Positions 14,070-23,454 of a stretch of DNA of 31,078 nucleotides are shown here, in pieces. Below the pieces are notes generated by a model. The model did not search any database. It was not told where the DNA came from and saw nothing but the letters and a program-made list of their open reading frames with translations. Made by a program: the position numbers and the translations under genes. Each line of letters begins with the position of its first letter. Positions within the stretch are counted from its first letter, which is position 1. The stretch is from Clostridium sp. CAG:793 (GTDB lineage Bacteria; Bacillota; Clostridia; TANB77; CAG-508), in contig HF993632.1 of NCBI GenBank assembly GCA_000433915.1, forward strand, positions 15,264 through 46,341. The letters are read 5' to 3'.

Positions 14070-16337
14070 TTAATGCTGACCTGATGTTGTTGCTTCTTGT
14101 AGTGTTACATTTATAACTGTTCCTTCATCTACTGATGTTCCTGCTTTAGGATCTTGTGCAATTACTATTCCAGTTCCTTTGCTTGATATGTTAAGGTTTC
14201 GTGCCTTTAACATTACTTTTGCTTGTGCTAAGCTTACTCCTTTTAAATCTGGTACAGTTTGTGAAACCCTTTCGTCTTTTCCTTCTGCATATATTTTTAC
14301 TATTCCGTTTTTTTGAAGTTGTGTTCCACTCTTTGGAACTTGTTCTGATACTATATTATCAGCGTCTCCTACGCTGCTATATTCTAGTCCTGCTGCTTTT
14401 AATATTTTTTGTGCTTCTGCTATTGTTTTATTTGTTACATTTGGTACGCTTACTAATTCTACATTTCCTTCGTCTGAATTATTAGAAGGAATATCTAAAT
14501 ATGGTAATATTTCTGATAACATTTGTGATACCGCTGGTGCTGCTATTGATCCTCCATAATAGTTCCTAACTTTTGGTGCATATAATGTTAATAGTAATAC
14601 TATTTTTGTATTATCTACTGGTGCTATTGCTAGGAATGATGCTACATATCCGTTTTCTGGGTGATTTGGATCTGCTTCTGATGTTCCTGTTTTTCCTCCA
14701 ATTTCATAGCCTTTAACTTGTGCATATTTTCCTCCACCAGTTTCTACAACTGATTTCATCATATCTTTTATTTTGTTTGCTGTATCTTCTGATATTACTT
14801 GTCTTTCTTCATTTGTCTGAATTGTTTTTACTGTTCCTGTATCAGGATTTTCTATTTCCTTTACAACATGTGGTGTTACTAGTTTTCCTTCATTTGCTAT
14901 TGCTGCAGCTGCTTTTACCAACTGCATTGGTGTTATTGTAAATCTTTGTCCAAATGACATTGTTGCAAGTTCTACTGGACCTACATTTTTTTCTTTCCAG
15001 AAGCTGCTTGTTCCTTCACTTGGTAAGTCAATTCCTGTTTTTTTGAAAAATCCAAAAGCATCTAAGTATTTATAAAATGTTGATACTCCTATTCTTTGTC
15101 CGAGTTGGATTAATGCTGGGTTACAAGAATTTTCAAGTGCATTTCTTAATGATTGTGAACCATGCCCTGATCTATTAGCACAACTTATTCTTGTTCCTGA
15201 TACTGTTTCTGAACCTCCACAGTAAAAATCTCCTGCTGTGTCTGTTTCTACTATTTTTTCTTCAAGTCCAATTGATGCTGCTATTATTTTGAATGTTGAA
15301 CCTGGTTCATAGGTATCAAGTACTGCTCTATTTCTCCACATTGAATATAATTTATTGCTTTGCTCTTGTGATGATAGTTTGTCCCATCCTTTGCTTAGTG
15401 ATTCATTTGGAGTGTATGGATCATTTAAGTTATAATCTGGGTATGTTGCCATTGCTAATATTTCTCCATTTTCAGGGTTCACTGCAATTGCATTTCCACC
15501 TCTTTGGCAGTTATTTTCTTCAACTGCTTGTTTTAAATATTTTTCTACTATTGTTTGTATATTTGAGTCTATTGTAAGATATATATTGCTTCCATTTTCA
15601 GGTGCAATATATTGCTCATTTTGGTCTGGAATTGCTGTTTGTATTACTGATATTGCTGTTATTAGTTTTCCATTTGTTCCTTTTAGTTCATCATCATAGC
15701 TTAATTCTATTCCGTCTAGTCCTTGGTTATTTGTTCCGCAAAATCCTATTAAATTAGATGCTAAATTATTATACGGATAATATCTTTTTACGTCTTCATC
15801 AATGTTTACACCTGATGATATTTTGTTTTCTTTTAGCCATGCTTTTAAAGTTGTTACTTTATCTGTTTCTACTTTTGATGCTATTGTTTCGACACTTCTA
15901 GAACTATTTAGTTTTTTTAGTACATCATCATATTCTAGTGAGAATATTTCTGCAAATTTTTGTGCCATTTTCTCTCTTAGTTCTTGTGTTTTTTCTTGAT
16001 TGACTTCACCTTTTTCTTTTACAACCAGATATTCTGGATTTACTGAAACCGTATCAACTTCAGCACTTATTGCTAGTGCTTTTCCATTGCTGTCATATAT
16101 CGTTCCTCTTTTTGCACTTACTACTGTACTTGATGTTGATTGACTATACGCTCGTTCTTTTAGCCATGTTCCATCTATAAATTGTATTGCTCCTATTCTT
16201 GCTACTAATGCTATAAATACTATAAATATGAATACCAAGAATCCTTTTAGTCTTTTTATTGATACTTTTACTGTTTTCTGGATTCTGTTATCCTCTTTAG
16301 CTTTTTTATTTATAGGTATAATTTTTCCTTTTCCCAT
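14070..16337 (-). CDS. Class B penicillin-binding protein with two PASTA domains (FtsI/SpoVD-like)
   Basis: This transpeptidase would crosslink peptidoglycan at the septum or in the spore cortex. The 755-residue product has a short cytoplasmic segment and one membrane helix (about 32-53). A dimerisation domain starts at RGTIYDSNG (78-86), and the transpeptidase domain has S347TFK350, S404CN406 and K549TG551, so all catalytic motifs are intact. Two PASTA repeats follow (about 637-690 and 697-748) and may sense muropeptides. Two PASTA domains recall PBP2x; the spore enzyme SpoVD usually has one, so division versus sporulation use cannot be decided. It lacks the usual mraW-ftsL neighbours and is instead followed by rsmA and a sortase gene. 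Confidence 0.9.
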   Translation of the reverse strand: MGKGKIIPINKKAKEDNRIQKTVKVSIKRLKGFLVFIFIVFIALVARIGAIQFIDGTWLKERAYSQSTSSTVVSAKRGTIYDSNGKALAISAEVDTVSVNPEYLVVKEKGEVNQEKTQELREKMAQKFAEIFSLEYDDVLKKLNSSRSVETIASKVETDKVTTLKAWLKENKISSGVNIDEDVKRYYPYNNLASNLIGFCGTNNQGLDGIELSYDDELKGTNGKLITAISVIQTAIPDQNEQYIAPENGSNIYLTIDSNIQTIVEKYLKQAVEENNCQRGGNAIAVNPENGEILAMATYPDYNLNDPYTPNESLSKGWDKLSSQEQSNKLYSMWRNRAVLDTYEPGSTFKIIAASIGLEEKIVETDTAGDFYCGGSETVSGTRISCANRSGHGSQSLRNALENSCNPALIQLGQRIGVSTFYKYLDAFGFFKKTGIDLPSEGTSSFWKEKNVGPVELATMSFGQRFTITPMQLVKAAAAIANEGKLVTPHVVKEIENPDTGTVKTIQTNEERQVISEDTANKIKDMMKSVVETGGGKYAQVKGYEIGGKTGTSEADPNHPENGYVASFLAIAPVDNTKIVLLLTLYAPKVRNYYGGSIAAPAVSQMLSEILPYLDIPSNNSDEGNVELVSVPNVTNKTIAEAQKILKAAGLEYSSVGDADNIVSEQVPKSGTQLQKNGIVKIYAEGKDERVSQTVPDLKGVSLAQAKVMLKARNLNISSKGTGIVIAQDPKAGTSVDEGTVINVTLQEATTSGQH

Positions 16338-16382
16338 TTTTTATCCTTTTTTGAATAATTTTATCCCTTTTTATCATATATA

Positions 16383-16411
16383 ATTTTACATTAGTTTGGT
16401 AGAAAAATCAA
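16383..16411 (-). promoter_or_regulatory. Promoter of the PBP-rsmA-sortase operon
   Basis: TTGATT (16411-16406) and TAAAAT (16388-16383) on the minus strand with a 17-base spacer, about 45 bases before the ATG at 16337. Confidence 0.6.
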
Positions 16412-16423
16412 TAGTAGTTATGT

Positions 16424-16460
16424 AAAAACTCTCAATGTTTATTTTTACATTGAGAGTTTT
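16424..16460 (-). terminator. ftsH terminator
   Basis: AAAACTCTCAATGT and its complement form a perfect 14-base stem (16447-16460 with 16425-16438) with an 8-base loop. The T run on the minus strand comes from the stem's own A-rich arm. Confidence 0.88.
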
Positions 16461-16468
16461 ATTTTTAT

Positions 16469-18274
16469 TTAGTTTTCTGCAAATATTTGGTCAAATTCAT
16501 CTCCTGTTATTTTTTCTTTTTCTATTAAAACAGCTGCTACTTTGTCTAATTTGTCTCTATTTTTGCTTAATATAGATTTTGCCTCTTCATAAGCATGATC
16601 TATGATGTTTTTTATTTCTTCATCAATTATTCCTGCTGTTTCTTCTGAATATGATTTTTCTTGTGCAAAATCTCTTCCTAGGAATACTTCGTCTTGGCTT
16701 GAGCCTAATGTTATTGTTCCTATTCTATCGCTCATTCCGTATTTTGTACACATTGATTTTGCTATTTGTGTTGCTCTTTCTATATCATTACTTGCTCCTG
16801 TTGATATGTCTCCTAATACTAGTTGTTCTGATACTCTTCCTCCTAGTAATGATACGATGTTTTCTTCCATTTCTGTTTTTGATATGAAAGATTTATCTTC
16901 AGCTGGTCTATACATTGTGTATCCTCCAGCCATTCCTCTTGGTATAATTGATATTTCATGTACTGGGTCTTGTGTTGGTAAGAATTTACTTACTACTGCG
17001 TGACCTGCTTCATGATATGCAACTAATCTCTTTTCTTTGTTGCTTCTTACTCTTGTCTTTTTTTCTGGTCCCATTGTGACTTTTATCATTGCATCTTCTA
17101 TTTCTTTTTCACCAATTTCTTGTTTATCTCTTCTTGCTGTCAATAATGCTGCTTCATTTAACAAATTTTCTAAGTCTGCACCAGTGAAACCTGATGTATT
17201 TTTTGCTATTACTTTTAAGTCAACATCTTCTGCTAACTTCTTCTTTTTACTGTGTACTTCTAATATTTGTTCTCTTGCTTTTACGTCTGGTGCTGGTACT
17301 ACTATTTGTCTATCAAATCTTCCTGGTCTTAATAAAGCTTTGTCTAATACGTCTGGTCTGTTAGTTGCTGCTAATACTATTACTCCTTCGTTTGCAGAGA
17401 ATCCATCCATTTCAACTAACATTTGATTTAGAGTTTGTTCTCTTTCATCATGTCCTCCACCAAGTCCGGCTCCTCTTTGACGTCCTACTGCATCTATTTC
17501 ATCTATAAATATGATACATGGTGCATTTCTTTTTGCTTCTTCGAATAAATCCCTTACTCTTGATGCTCCTACACCTACAAACATTTCAACAAAATCTGAT
17601 CCACTTATTATGAAGAATGGTACTCCTGCTTCTCCTGCTACAGCCTTTGCTAGTAATGTTTTTCCTGTACCTGGTTGGCCTACTAATAATACTCCTTTTG
17701 GTATTCTTGCTCCCATGTCTGTAAACTTCTTTGGATTTTTTAGAAATTCTACTATTTCTTGAAGTTCTTCTTTTTCTTCGTCTATTCCTGCAACATCATC
17801 AAATGTTATTTTATTTTTATCATTTCCATTTAATAATCTTGCTCTACTTTTTCCAAATGTCATTGTTCCTTTTTGTCCTGCTTGGTTTCCACCTAAGAAT
17901 AGCATCATTAAAACAAATAACATTACTATTGATGTTACTGGTAATATCCAGTCTCCTATTGTTGCAAGAAATGATTCATCTTCTCTAAATACATTTACAT
18001 TGTTTTCTTTCATTGAATCATTTAAATTATCTAATAGATTATTGATTCCTGGTAAATTAACATTTTTTATACTATTATCGTCTTTTAATTTTACTTTTGC
18101 TGAATCTCCATCATAACTTATGCTTATGTCTGTTACTTCTCCTGCTTCTATTTTTGATAGTAATTCTGAATATGTCATTTGTTTGTTAGTCCCATCTAAT
18201 ACAGCTGGTACAACAAATAATATTATGACTCCTATTACTAACCAAATTGCTAATGTTTTTATTCCGTTTTTCAA
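16469..18274 (-). CDS. ftsH: ATP-dependent membrane zinc metalloprotease FtsH
   Basis: FtsH extracts and degrades membrane and regulatory proteins. Counting from the chosen start, the product is 601 residues. It has two membrane helices (about 8-26 and 108-128) and an AAA+ domain with Walker A GQPGTGKT at 199-206 and Walker B IIFIDEID at 254-261. The zinc motif HEAGH is at 421-425. I chose the TTG at 18274 because GGGAGG lies 7 bases upstream and the protein then begins at the usual place. An ATG at 18352 has no ribosome binding site and overlaps a probable promoter. Neighbours fit: tilS lies upstream, as in Bacillus, but the hprT gene normally between them is absent. Confidence 0.95.
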   Translation of the reverse strand: MKNGIKTLAIWLVIGVIILFVVPAVLDGTNKQMTYSELLSKIEAGEVTDISISYDGDSAKVKLKDDNSIKNVNLPGINNLLDNLNDSMKENNVNVFREDESFLATIGDWILPVTSIVMLFVLMMLFLGGNQAGQKGTMTFGKSRARLLNGNDKNKITFDDVAGIDEEKEELQEIVEFLKNPKKFTDMGARIPKGVLLVGQPGTGKTLLAKAVAGEAGVPFFIISGSDFVEMFVGVGASRVRDLFEEAKRNAPCIIFIDEIDAVGRQRGAGLGGGHDEREQTLNQMLVEMDGFSANEGVIVLAATNRPDVLDKALLRPGRFDRQIVVPAPDVKAREQILEVHSKKKKLAEDVDLKVIAKNTSGFTGADLENLLNEAALLTARRDKQEIGEKEIEDAMIKVTMGPEKKTRVRSNKEKRLVAYHEAGHAVVSKFLPTQDPVHEISIIPRGMAGGYTMYRPAEDKSFISKTEMEENIVSLLGGRVSEQLVLGDISTGASNDIERATQIAKSMCTKYGMSDRIGTITLGSSQDEVFLGRDFAQEKSYSEETAGIIDEEIKNIIDHAYEEAKSILSKNRDKLDKVAAVLIEKEKITGDEFDQIFAEN

Positions 18275-18323
18275 CTCTATTCCTCCCTGTTTTATCCCCT
18301 TATTATTGTATTCTATCAAAATT

Positions 18324-18352
18324 AGAGTATCACATATATTTTGTTTATGCAA
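18324..18352 (-). promoter_or_regulatory. Possible ftsH promoter
   Basis: TTGCAT (18352-18347), 17 bases, then TACTCT (18329-18324) with an extended TGA just before the -10. It lies about 50 bases upstream of the TTG start. The -10 is weak. Confidence 0.35.
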
Positions 18353-18382
18353 GTGTTTTTTTATAACTTTTTTCTCTCAAGT

Positions 18383-18422
18383 CTTGATATATCAAGGCTT
18401 TTCTTACGGATATATGCCTTGA
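18383..18422. repeat. Overlapping inverted repeats between tilS and ftsH
   Basis: A 14-base perfect palindrome (CTTGATATATCAAG, 18383-18396) shares bases with one arm of a second repeat, TCAAGGC (18392-18398) and GCCTTGA (18416-18422). In RNA from the minus strand the two hairpins exclude each other. No T run follows on that strand, so this is not a standard intrinsic terminator for tilS. It could be an operator or a switching leader for ftsH. Confidence 0.45.
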
Positions 18423-18449
18423 CGTTCTAAAAAATATTTTATTTATTTT

Positions 18450-19451
18450 TTATTGCTCTTTTTTAGTAAAAATTATCTTACCTTTTGTTACTCCCACTTG
18501 TATTTTGTTAAATTCTATATGTTTTCCACCAATATTATTATTTGCCATCGAAATTATATTATCAATATAGCTTTTTGATATGTTTCTCGTTGTACCCGTA
18601 AGTTTTTCTATTGCTGTTCTTATTATAATTTGCTTTATTGAAATATTTTCTTGATTAAATTTTTTTAAATCAATTTCTACTTCATTTGAATTTTTTTTGC
18701 TTTCTATCGATTCATATTCTTTTTTAGCATATTGTTCTACAAATTCATTATTTTCTTTTGCTAATATTGATGTTCTGCTTAAACTTTCTTCTATATTAGG
18801 ATTTAATTTTCTTAGTTCTGGCATTATTATGTTTCTAATTATGTTTCTTTTATATATGTTTTCCTTATTTGTGCTGTCTATTCGTGGATGTAATTGATTT
18901 TTTTCACAATATTGTTCTATTTCTTTTCTTGATACATAGATTAATGGTCGTATATATTTTCCATATTCACTAGGTTGTATTCCTTCTAATCCTTGCATTC
19001 CACTGCCTCTTACAAGATTTAATATCATCGTTTCTGCATTATCATTTTGATTATGTGCTATTGCTATTTTATTTGCATTTTCTTTTTTGCAAATTTCGTT
19101 AAAAAAATCATATCTGACTTTTCTACCGGTTTCTTCTGTACCTTTTTTATTTATTTTTGCTAATTCTTCTACTTTTACTCTTTTTGCATAAAAAGGTATA
19201 GCCATTTTCTTGCAGACGTTTTCCACAAATTGTTCGTCTTCTGTGGAATCTTCTCTTATTAGATGGTTTATGTGAGCACAGATTATTTTACATCCTAATT
19301 TTGATTTATATTTATTTAAACATGTTAAAAGAGTAATAGAGTCTGGGCCTCCTGAGACCCCTACTACTATTACATCTCCCTTTTCTATCAACTTTTCTTT
19401 TTTTATTGTGTTAAGAAATTTTTCCTCAACTATATCTAGTCTTTGAGCCAT
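18450..19451 (-). CDS. tilS: tRNA(Ile)-lysidine synthetase
   Basis: TilS attaches lysine to the wobble cytidine of a tRNA-Ile so that it reads AUA, an abundant codon in AT-rich genomes. The 333-residue product has the PP-loop ATP-binding motif SGGPDS at 33-38 and the family segments HINHLIREDS and HNQNDNAET. It is shorter than the roughly 450-residue Bacillus form and seems to lack the C-terminal domain. Short versions exist in other bacteria, so it is probably functional. AAGGAA precedes the ATG. It follows dnaB by 18 bases, in one operon. Confidence 0.92.
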   Translation of the reverse strand: MAQRLDIVEEKFLNTIKKEKLIEKGDVIVVGVSGGPDSITLLTCLNKYKSKLGCKIICAHINHLIREDSTEDEQFVENVCKKMAIPFYAKRVKVEELAKINKKGTEETGRKVRYDFFNEICKKENANKIAIAHNQNDNAETMILNLVRGSGMQGLEGIQPSEYGKYIRPLIYVSRKEIEQYCEKNQLHPRIDSTNKENIYKRNIIRNIIMPELRKLNPNIEESLSRTSILAKENNEFVEQYAKKEYESIESKKNSNEVEIDLKKFNQENISIKQIIIRTAIEKLTGTTRNISKSYIDNIISMANNNIGGKHIEFNKIQVGVTKGKIIFTKKEQ

Positions 19452-19469
19452 TTTTCTTTCCTTTATTTA

Positions 19470-20795
19470 TTAGTTTCTTAATAAGTTTACAAACTTTGTA
19501 TAACTTGGCATCCATAATAATTCTACTGGTCCTGTTGAACCACTTCTGTTTTTGGCTATTATTATTTCTGCTATATTGGTTTGTTCGCCTTGTGGATTAT
19601 AATAATCATCTCTATATATGAATAATACCATATCGGCATCTTGCTCTATTGATCCTGATTCACGTAAATCCTGTAGCATAGGTCTATGATCTGGTCTAGC
19701 TTCTGGAGCACGTGATAGCTGTGATAGTGCTATTACTGGTACATCTATTTCTTTTGCTAGAATTTTTAATGATCTACTGATTTCTGCAATTTCTTGTTCA
19801 CGGCTACTTGCTTTTCCACTTCCATTTATTAGCTGCAAATAGTCTATTACTATTAATCCTATATTTTTTTCTAATTTTAATTTTCTACATTTTGCACGTA
19901 TTTCTGATACGGTGATACCTGGTGTGTCATCTATAAATATTCCAGCTGATTCTGATAATTCACCTGACGCTATCGCAAGTTTCGACCATTCTTCGTCTGT
20001 TATATCTCCTCTTTGTACTTTTCCACTGTCTACCATTGCTTGTGCGCATAATATTCTGTTTGCACACTGTTCTTTTGACATTTCGAGGCTGAACACTACT
20101 ACTGGTGTATTATTTCCCACTGCTGCATTTGTTGCTATATTTAGTGCAAATGCTGTTTTTCCCATAGCTGGTCTTGCAGCAATTAGTATTAGTTCTGATT
20201 TATGAAAGCCTGCTGTTTTATTGTCTAAGTCTGCAAATCCTGTTGCTACACCTGTTATATGTTGTTTCTTATTATATAATTCTTGTAACTCTGTAAAGGA
20301 ATCTACTAATATATCTTTTATAGATTCATAGCCTTTTTGTGATTTTCTTTGCATTATATCAAAAATCTTTTTTTCTGCTCCATCCATGATGGTTTCTATT
20401 TCTTCATTTTGGCTATATCCTAGTTCTATTAGTTCATTTGCAGTTTTTATTAATCCTCTTAGTAGAGATTTCTCTTCTACTATTTTTACATACTTATCAA
20501 CGTTTGCAGTGGTTGGCACTTTGTCTGGCAGGCTTGCTAGATATTCTAGTCCTCCAACTGCTTCTAATTTTCCCATTGATGTTAGTTCATCTTTTAATGT
20601 AATTATATCAATTGGTTCTCCTTTACCATATATCGTCATCACTGCTTCATATATTGTCATATTGTCGTTACGATAAAAGTCTCCTGGCTTTAATGTCTCT
20701 ATTGCTGCTACAACTGCATCTTTATCTGTTAGCATACTTCCTAACACAGCTTGTTCAGCTTCATCGTCATGTGGTGGTACTTTTCCAAGTTCCAT
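19470..20795 (-). CDS. dnaB: Replicative DNA helicase DnaB (called DnaC in Bacillus)
   Basis: This hexameric helicase unwinds DNA at the replication fork. The product is 441 residues from the chosen ATG at 20795, which has AGGAGG 8 bases upstream. An in-frame ATG at 20816 would overlap that ribosome binding site. The N-terminal domain begins at PPHDDEAEQAVLGSML. The RecA-like motor domain has ARPAMGKT at about 207-214, the IVIDYLQLI strand and the SRAPEARPDHRPMLQDLRES segment typical of DnaB. Gene order gdpP-rplI-dnaB is conserved in Firmicutes. Confidence 0.96.
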   Translation of the reverse strand: MELGKVPPHDDEAEQAVLGSMLTDKDAVVAAIETLKPGDFYRNDNMTIYEAVMTIYGKGEPIDIITLKDELTSMGKLEAVGGLEYLASLPDKVPTTANVDKYVKIVEEKSLLRGLIKTANELIELGYSQNEEIETIMDGAEKKIFDIMQRKSQKGYESIKDILVDSFTELQELYNKKQHITGVATGFADLDNKTAGFHKSELILIAARPAMGKTAFALNIATNAAVGNNTPVVVFSLEMSKEQCANRILCAQAMVDSGKVQRGDITDEEWSKLAIASGELSESAGIFIDDTPGITVSEIRAKCRKLKLEKNIGLIVIDYLQLINGSGKASSREQEIAEISRSLKILAKEIDVPVIALSQLSRAPEARPDHRPMLQDLRESGSIEQDADMVLFIYRDDYYNPQGEQTNIAEIIIAKNRSGSTGPVELLWMPSYTKFVNLLRN

Positions 20796-20828
20796 ATTCA
20801 AAGCCTCCTTTTGCATATTATTTATAGA

Positions 20829-21275
20829 TTATTCTCCAATTATATGTATTTTTAATTTTCCAACGACACCTTCAAATAGTTTTAGGTCTATTGTAAACAT
20901 TCCTATTGTTTTTATTGTTTCTTTTATATCAATTTTCTTTTTATCTATGTTATAGTTGTATTGTTTTTTTAATTGCTCTGATATTTCTTTTGCTGTAACT
21001 CCGCCGAATATCTTTCCGTTTTCTCCAGCTTTTACGTTTATTTTTAATACTATTTTGCTAAGTTTTTCTTTCATTTCTTCAGCATTCTTTTTTTCTTCAC
21101 TTTTTTTGAATGATGCTGAATCTTGTTTAGATTTTAATTTTGACAAATTTGTGCTATTTGCCTCTATTGCTAAGTTCTTAGGAAATAAGAAATTACGTGC
21201 ATATCCATCATTTGCATTGATTATCTCATCTTTTTTTCCTACGCCTTTTACATTTTCTAATAAGATTACTTTCAT
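20829..21275 (-). CDS. rplI: 50S ribosomal protein L9
   Basis: L9 is an elongated large-subunit protein near the L1 stalk that helps maintain reading frame. The 148-residue product has the standard N-terminal domain (MKVILLENVKGVGKKDEIIN, then GYARNFLFPKNLA). A long connecting helix and a C-terminal domain containing GKIFGGVTAKEI follow. Length is typical. AAGGAG is seven bases before the ATG. It is 18 bases after gdpP and 33 bases before dnaB. Confidence 0.97.
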   Translation of the reverse strand: MKVILLENVKGVGKKDEIINANDGYARNFLFPKNLAIEANSTNLSKLKSKQDSASFKKSEEKKNAEEMKEKLSKIVLKINVKAGENGKIFGGVTAKEISEQLKKQYNYNIDKKKIDIKETIKTIGMFTIDLKLFEGVVGKLKIHIIGE

Positions 21276-21293
21276 TTAAGTTCTCCTTTCTTG

Positions 21294-23312
21294 TTAGTTC
21301 TCATTTTCAAAAAAGTATTCATTGATTCTATTAATCAACTCTTGCTTTGCATCTTCTAAGCTTATGTTCTCTAGTTGTGCTCCTGCTAATGTTATATGTC
21401 CGCCTCCGCCAAGCTTTTCTAGTATTATTTGTACATTTATATCACCTATTGATCTTCCACTTATATATACTTTGTCATCTATTTTTCCTAGTACAAATGA
21501 TGCTGTAATTCCGCCTATTGTAAGTAGCTCATCTGCTGCCTTAGCTGCTATTATGTTGGCATTTTCGTCTGCTTGGTCATATATTGATATTGCTATATTT
21601 CCATTTATTATTTCTGATTTTGATACTATGTTCGATATTGTTTGATATGTTTCTAAATCACTTTGGAACCATTTCTTTACTTTTATGATGTCTACTCCAC
21701 ATTTTCTTAAATATGCTGCTGCTTCAAATGTTCTTACACCTGTTTTAAATGTAAAATTTTTTGTGTCTAGCATAATTCCAGCATATAGCGCTTCTATTTC
21801 TAGCTGCGTTAACTTGATATCTGCTTGCGAATATTCTAATATTTCTGTAACTAATTCTGATGCTGATGAAGCATATACCTCGTGGAATGTTAATATTGCA
21901 TTTTCAATGTAGTCTGTGCTTCTTCTATGGTGATCTATTACAACTATTTTTGATATTTGTTCTAATAATTCTGGTGCTTCTACATAGTTCTTTTTGTTTG
22001 TATCTGTTACAACTAATAATGTATTTGGTTTTATTTTTGAACCTGCTTCTTGTCTTGTTATAAAGCAATCTGCATATTCTTCTGTTTTCTTAGCTGTTTC
22101 TAAGAATTTTTCTAATCCTATTCCTGTTGTTTCATTTATTATTTTAGCTTCTTTTCCTAATGTTTTTGATAAACGGTATACTCCCATTGATGAACCAATT
22201 GAGTCCATGTCACCATTCATGTGTCCCATGATTATTACATTGTCTGAAGCTTGTATCAATTCTTTTAATGCATGTGATACCATTCTTGCTTTTACTTTTG
22301 TTCTTTTTTCTACTTCTTGTGTTCTTCCACCAAAGAATTCGTATCTTCCATCCATTTTTATTATTGCTTGATCTCCGCCTCTTCCTAATGCTATATCTAT
22401 TACTGCTCTTGTTGAATCTGCTTTCTCGCTATTAGTTTTTCCGTCATCTGAAAATGCAATACTTAATGTTGGCTGTACTATTTCTGGAATCTCTATATTT
22501 TTTATTTCATCTAGTATTGTCATTTTATCATTTTCTGCTTGTTTTAAATATTTCTGTTCTATAACGCAATAAAATGTATCTCTATCTGATTTTAATATTA
22601 GTGCATTGTATTTTGACGCCCATTCGTATATATATTTTTCTACCTGAGCTATTAGTTGAGGTTTAAATTCTGTTGATATTCTCTGACTTATTTCTTCATA
22701 ATTATCAATCATTATGATTCCTATACAAATGTCTTCATCTTCGGCTTTTTTCTCTAATTTTTTTGTATATGTTTCGTCAATGAAGTATAACATTGTTGTA
22801 TATTCTTGTTCTTTATTTCTTTTTATTTTGTGTGACTTTACATATGAACCTAATATATTATAGTCTCTTCCATTAATCTCTACGTTTGTGTTTATATTGC
22901 CTTTTTCTTTTTTTTCTGAATTTTCTATTGTTATTTTTATTTCTTTTAAAATTTCGTTTAGCTCTTGATTTATATCTATATTGGCAAATTCATTTACAAA
23001 TTTTTCACTTTTCCATATTATATTTCCTGTTGTCTCAATCATTACTAATGGAAATGGAGAGTTGATTAATGTAGTTTTTGCTGTATTATTTACATTTAGT
23101 GTTAAGTCTCTTAATTGGTCTGATAATTCTGCTTTTCTTTTTTTATTAGTCCAATTTGTGTATATGATTAATAATGTATATATTGCTACTGCAACTGGTA
23201 TTAGTCTGTAGTTATATATACATATTGATAATAATAATACTGCTATTATTATTAAATATATCATTGTTCTGGATATAAATTTTTCTGAGTTTATACTATT
23301 TCCACTCGGCAT
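21294..23312 (-). CDS. gdpP: Cyclic-di-AMP phosphodiesterase GdpP
   Basis: GdpP is a membrane protein that breaks down the second messenger c-di-AMP, which controls potassium, osmotic balance and wall stress. The 672-residue product has two N-terminal membrane helices (about 15-33 and 37-53) and a PAS-like domain (about 78-180). A degenerate GGDEF domain (about 190-325) lacks the catalytic GGDEF. A DHH-DHHA1 hydrolase unit follows, with GHMNGDMDS at 363-371, D460HH462 and GGGGHITLAGAQ near 645. All metal-binding motifs are present. AGGGGA precedes the ATG, with a near-consensus promoter about 50 bases upstream. It heads the gdpP-rplI-dnaB-tilS operon. Confidence 0.95.
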   Translation of the reverse strand: MPSGNSINSEKFISRTMIYLIIIAVLLLSICIYNYRLIPVAVAIYTLLIIYTNWTNKKRKAELSDQLRDLTLNVNNTAKTTLINSPFPLVMIETTGNIIWKSEKFVNEFANIDINQELNEILKEIKITIENSEKKEKGNINTNVEINGRDYNILGSYVKSHKIKRNKEQEYTTMLYFIDETYTKKLEKKAEDEDICIGIIMIDNYEEISQRISTEFKPQLIAQVEKYIYEWASKYNALILKSDRDTFYCVIEQKYLKQAENDKMTILDEIKNIEIPEIVQPTLSIAFSDDGKTNSEKADSTRAVIDIALGRGGDQAIIKMDGRYEFFGGRTQEVEKRTKVKARMVSHALKELIQASDNVIIMGHMNGDMDSIGSSMGVYRLSKTLGKEAKIINETTGIGLEKFLETAKKTEEYADCFITRQEAGSKIKPNTLLVVTDTNKKNYVEAPELLEQISKIVVIDHHRRSTDYIENAILTFHEVYASSASELVTEILEYSQADIKLTQLEIEALYAGIMLDTKNFTFKTGVRTFEAAAYLRKCGVDIIKVKKWFQSDLETYQTISNIVSKSEIINGNIAISIYDQADENANIIAAKAADELLTIGGITASFVLGKIDDKVYISGRSIGDINVQIILEKLGGGGHITLAGAQLENISLEDAKQELINRINEYFFENEN

Positions 23313-23360
23313 ATTATTCCCCTATCTTGTATAATCAATTTAGGCAATTATACAATGTAT

Positions 23361-23389
23361 ATTTTACTATTTTTATGGGATTTTGTCAA
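23361..23389 (-). promoter_or_regulatory. Promoter of the gdpP-rplI-dnaB-tilS operon
   Basis: TTGACA (23389-23384) and TAAAAT (23366-23361) on the minus strand with a 17-base spacer. Confidence 0.8.
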
Positions 23390-23424
23390 TTTTTTGTGAA
23401 TTCCATATTTTTCTTTTGAAGAGT

Positions 23425-23454
23425 AAAAAAATAAGACCATTTGAGGCCTTATTT
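23425..23454 (-). terminator. Terminator of the efflux operon
   Basis: AAATAAGGCC (23454-23445) pairs with GGTCTTATTT (23438-23429), one G-U pair, 6-base loop, then a run of T on the minus strand. It begins at the base after the stop codon of the secreted protein gene. Confidence 0.88.

Noticed and set aside
18383..18422. Standard intrinsic terminator of tilS
   Set aside because: No T run follows either hairpin on the minus strand.
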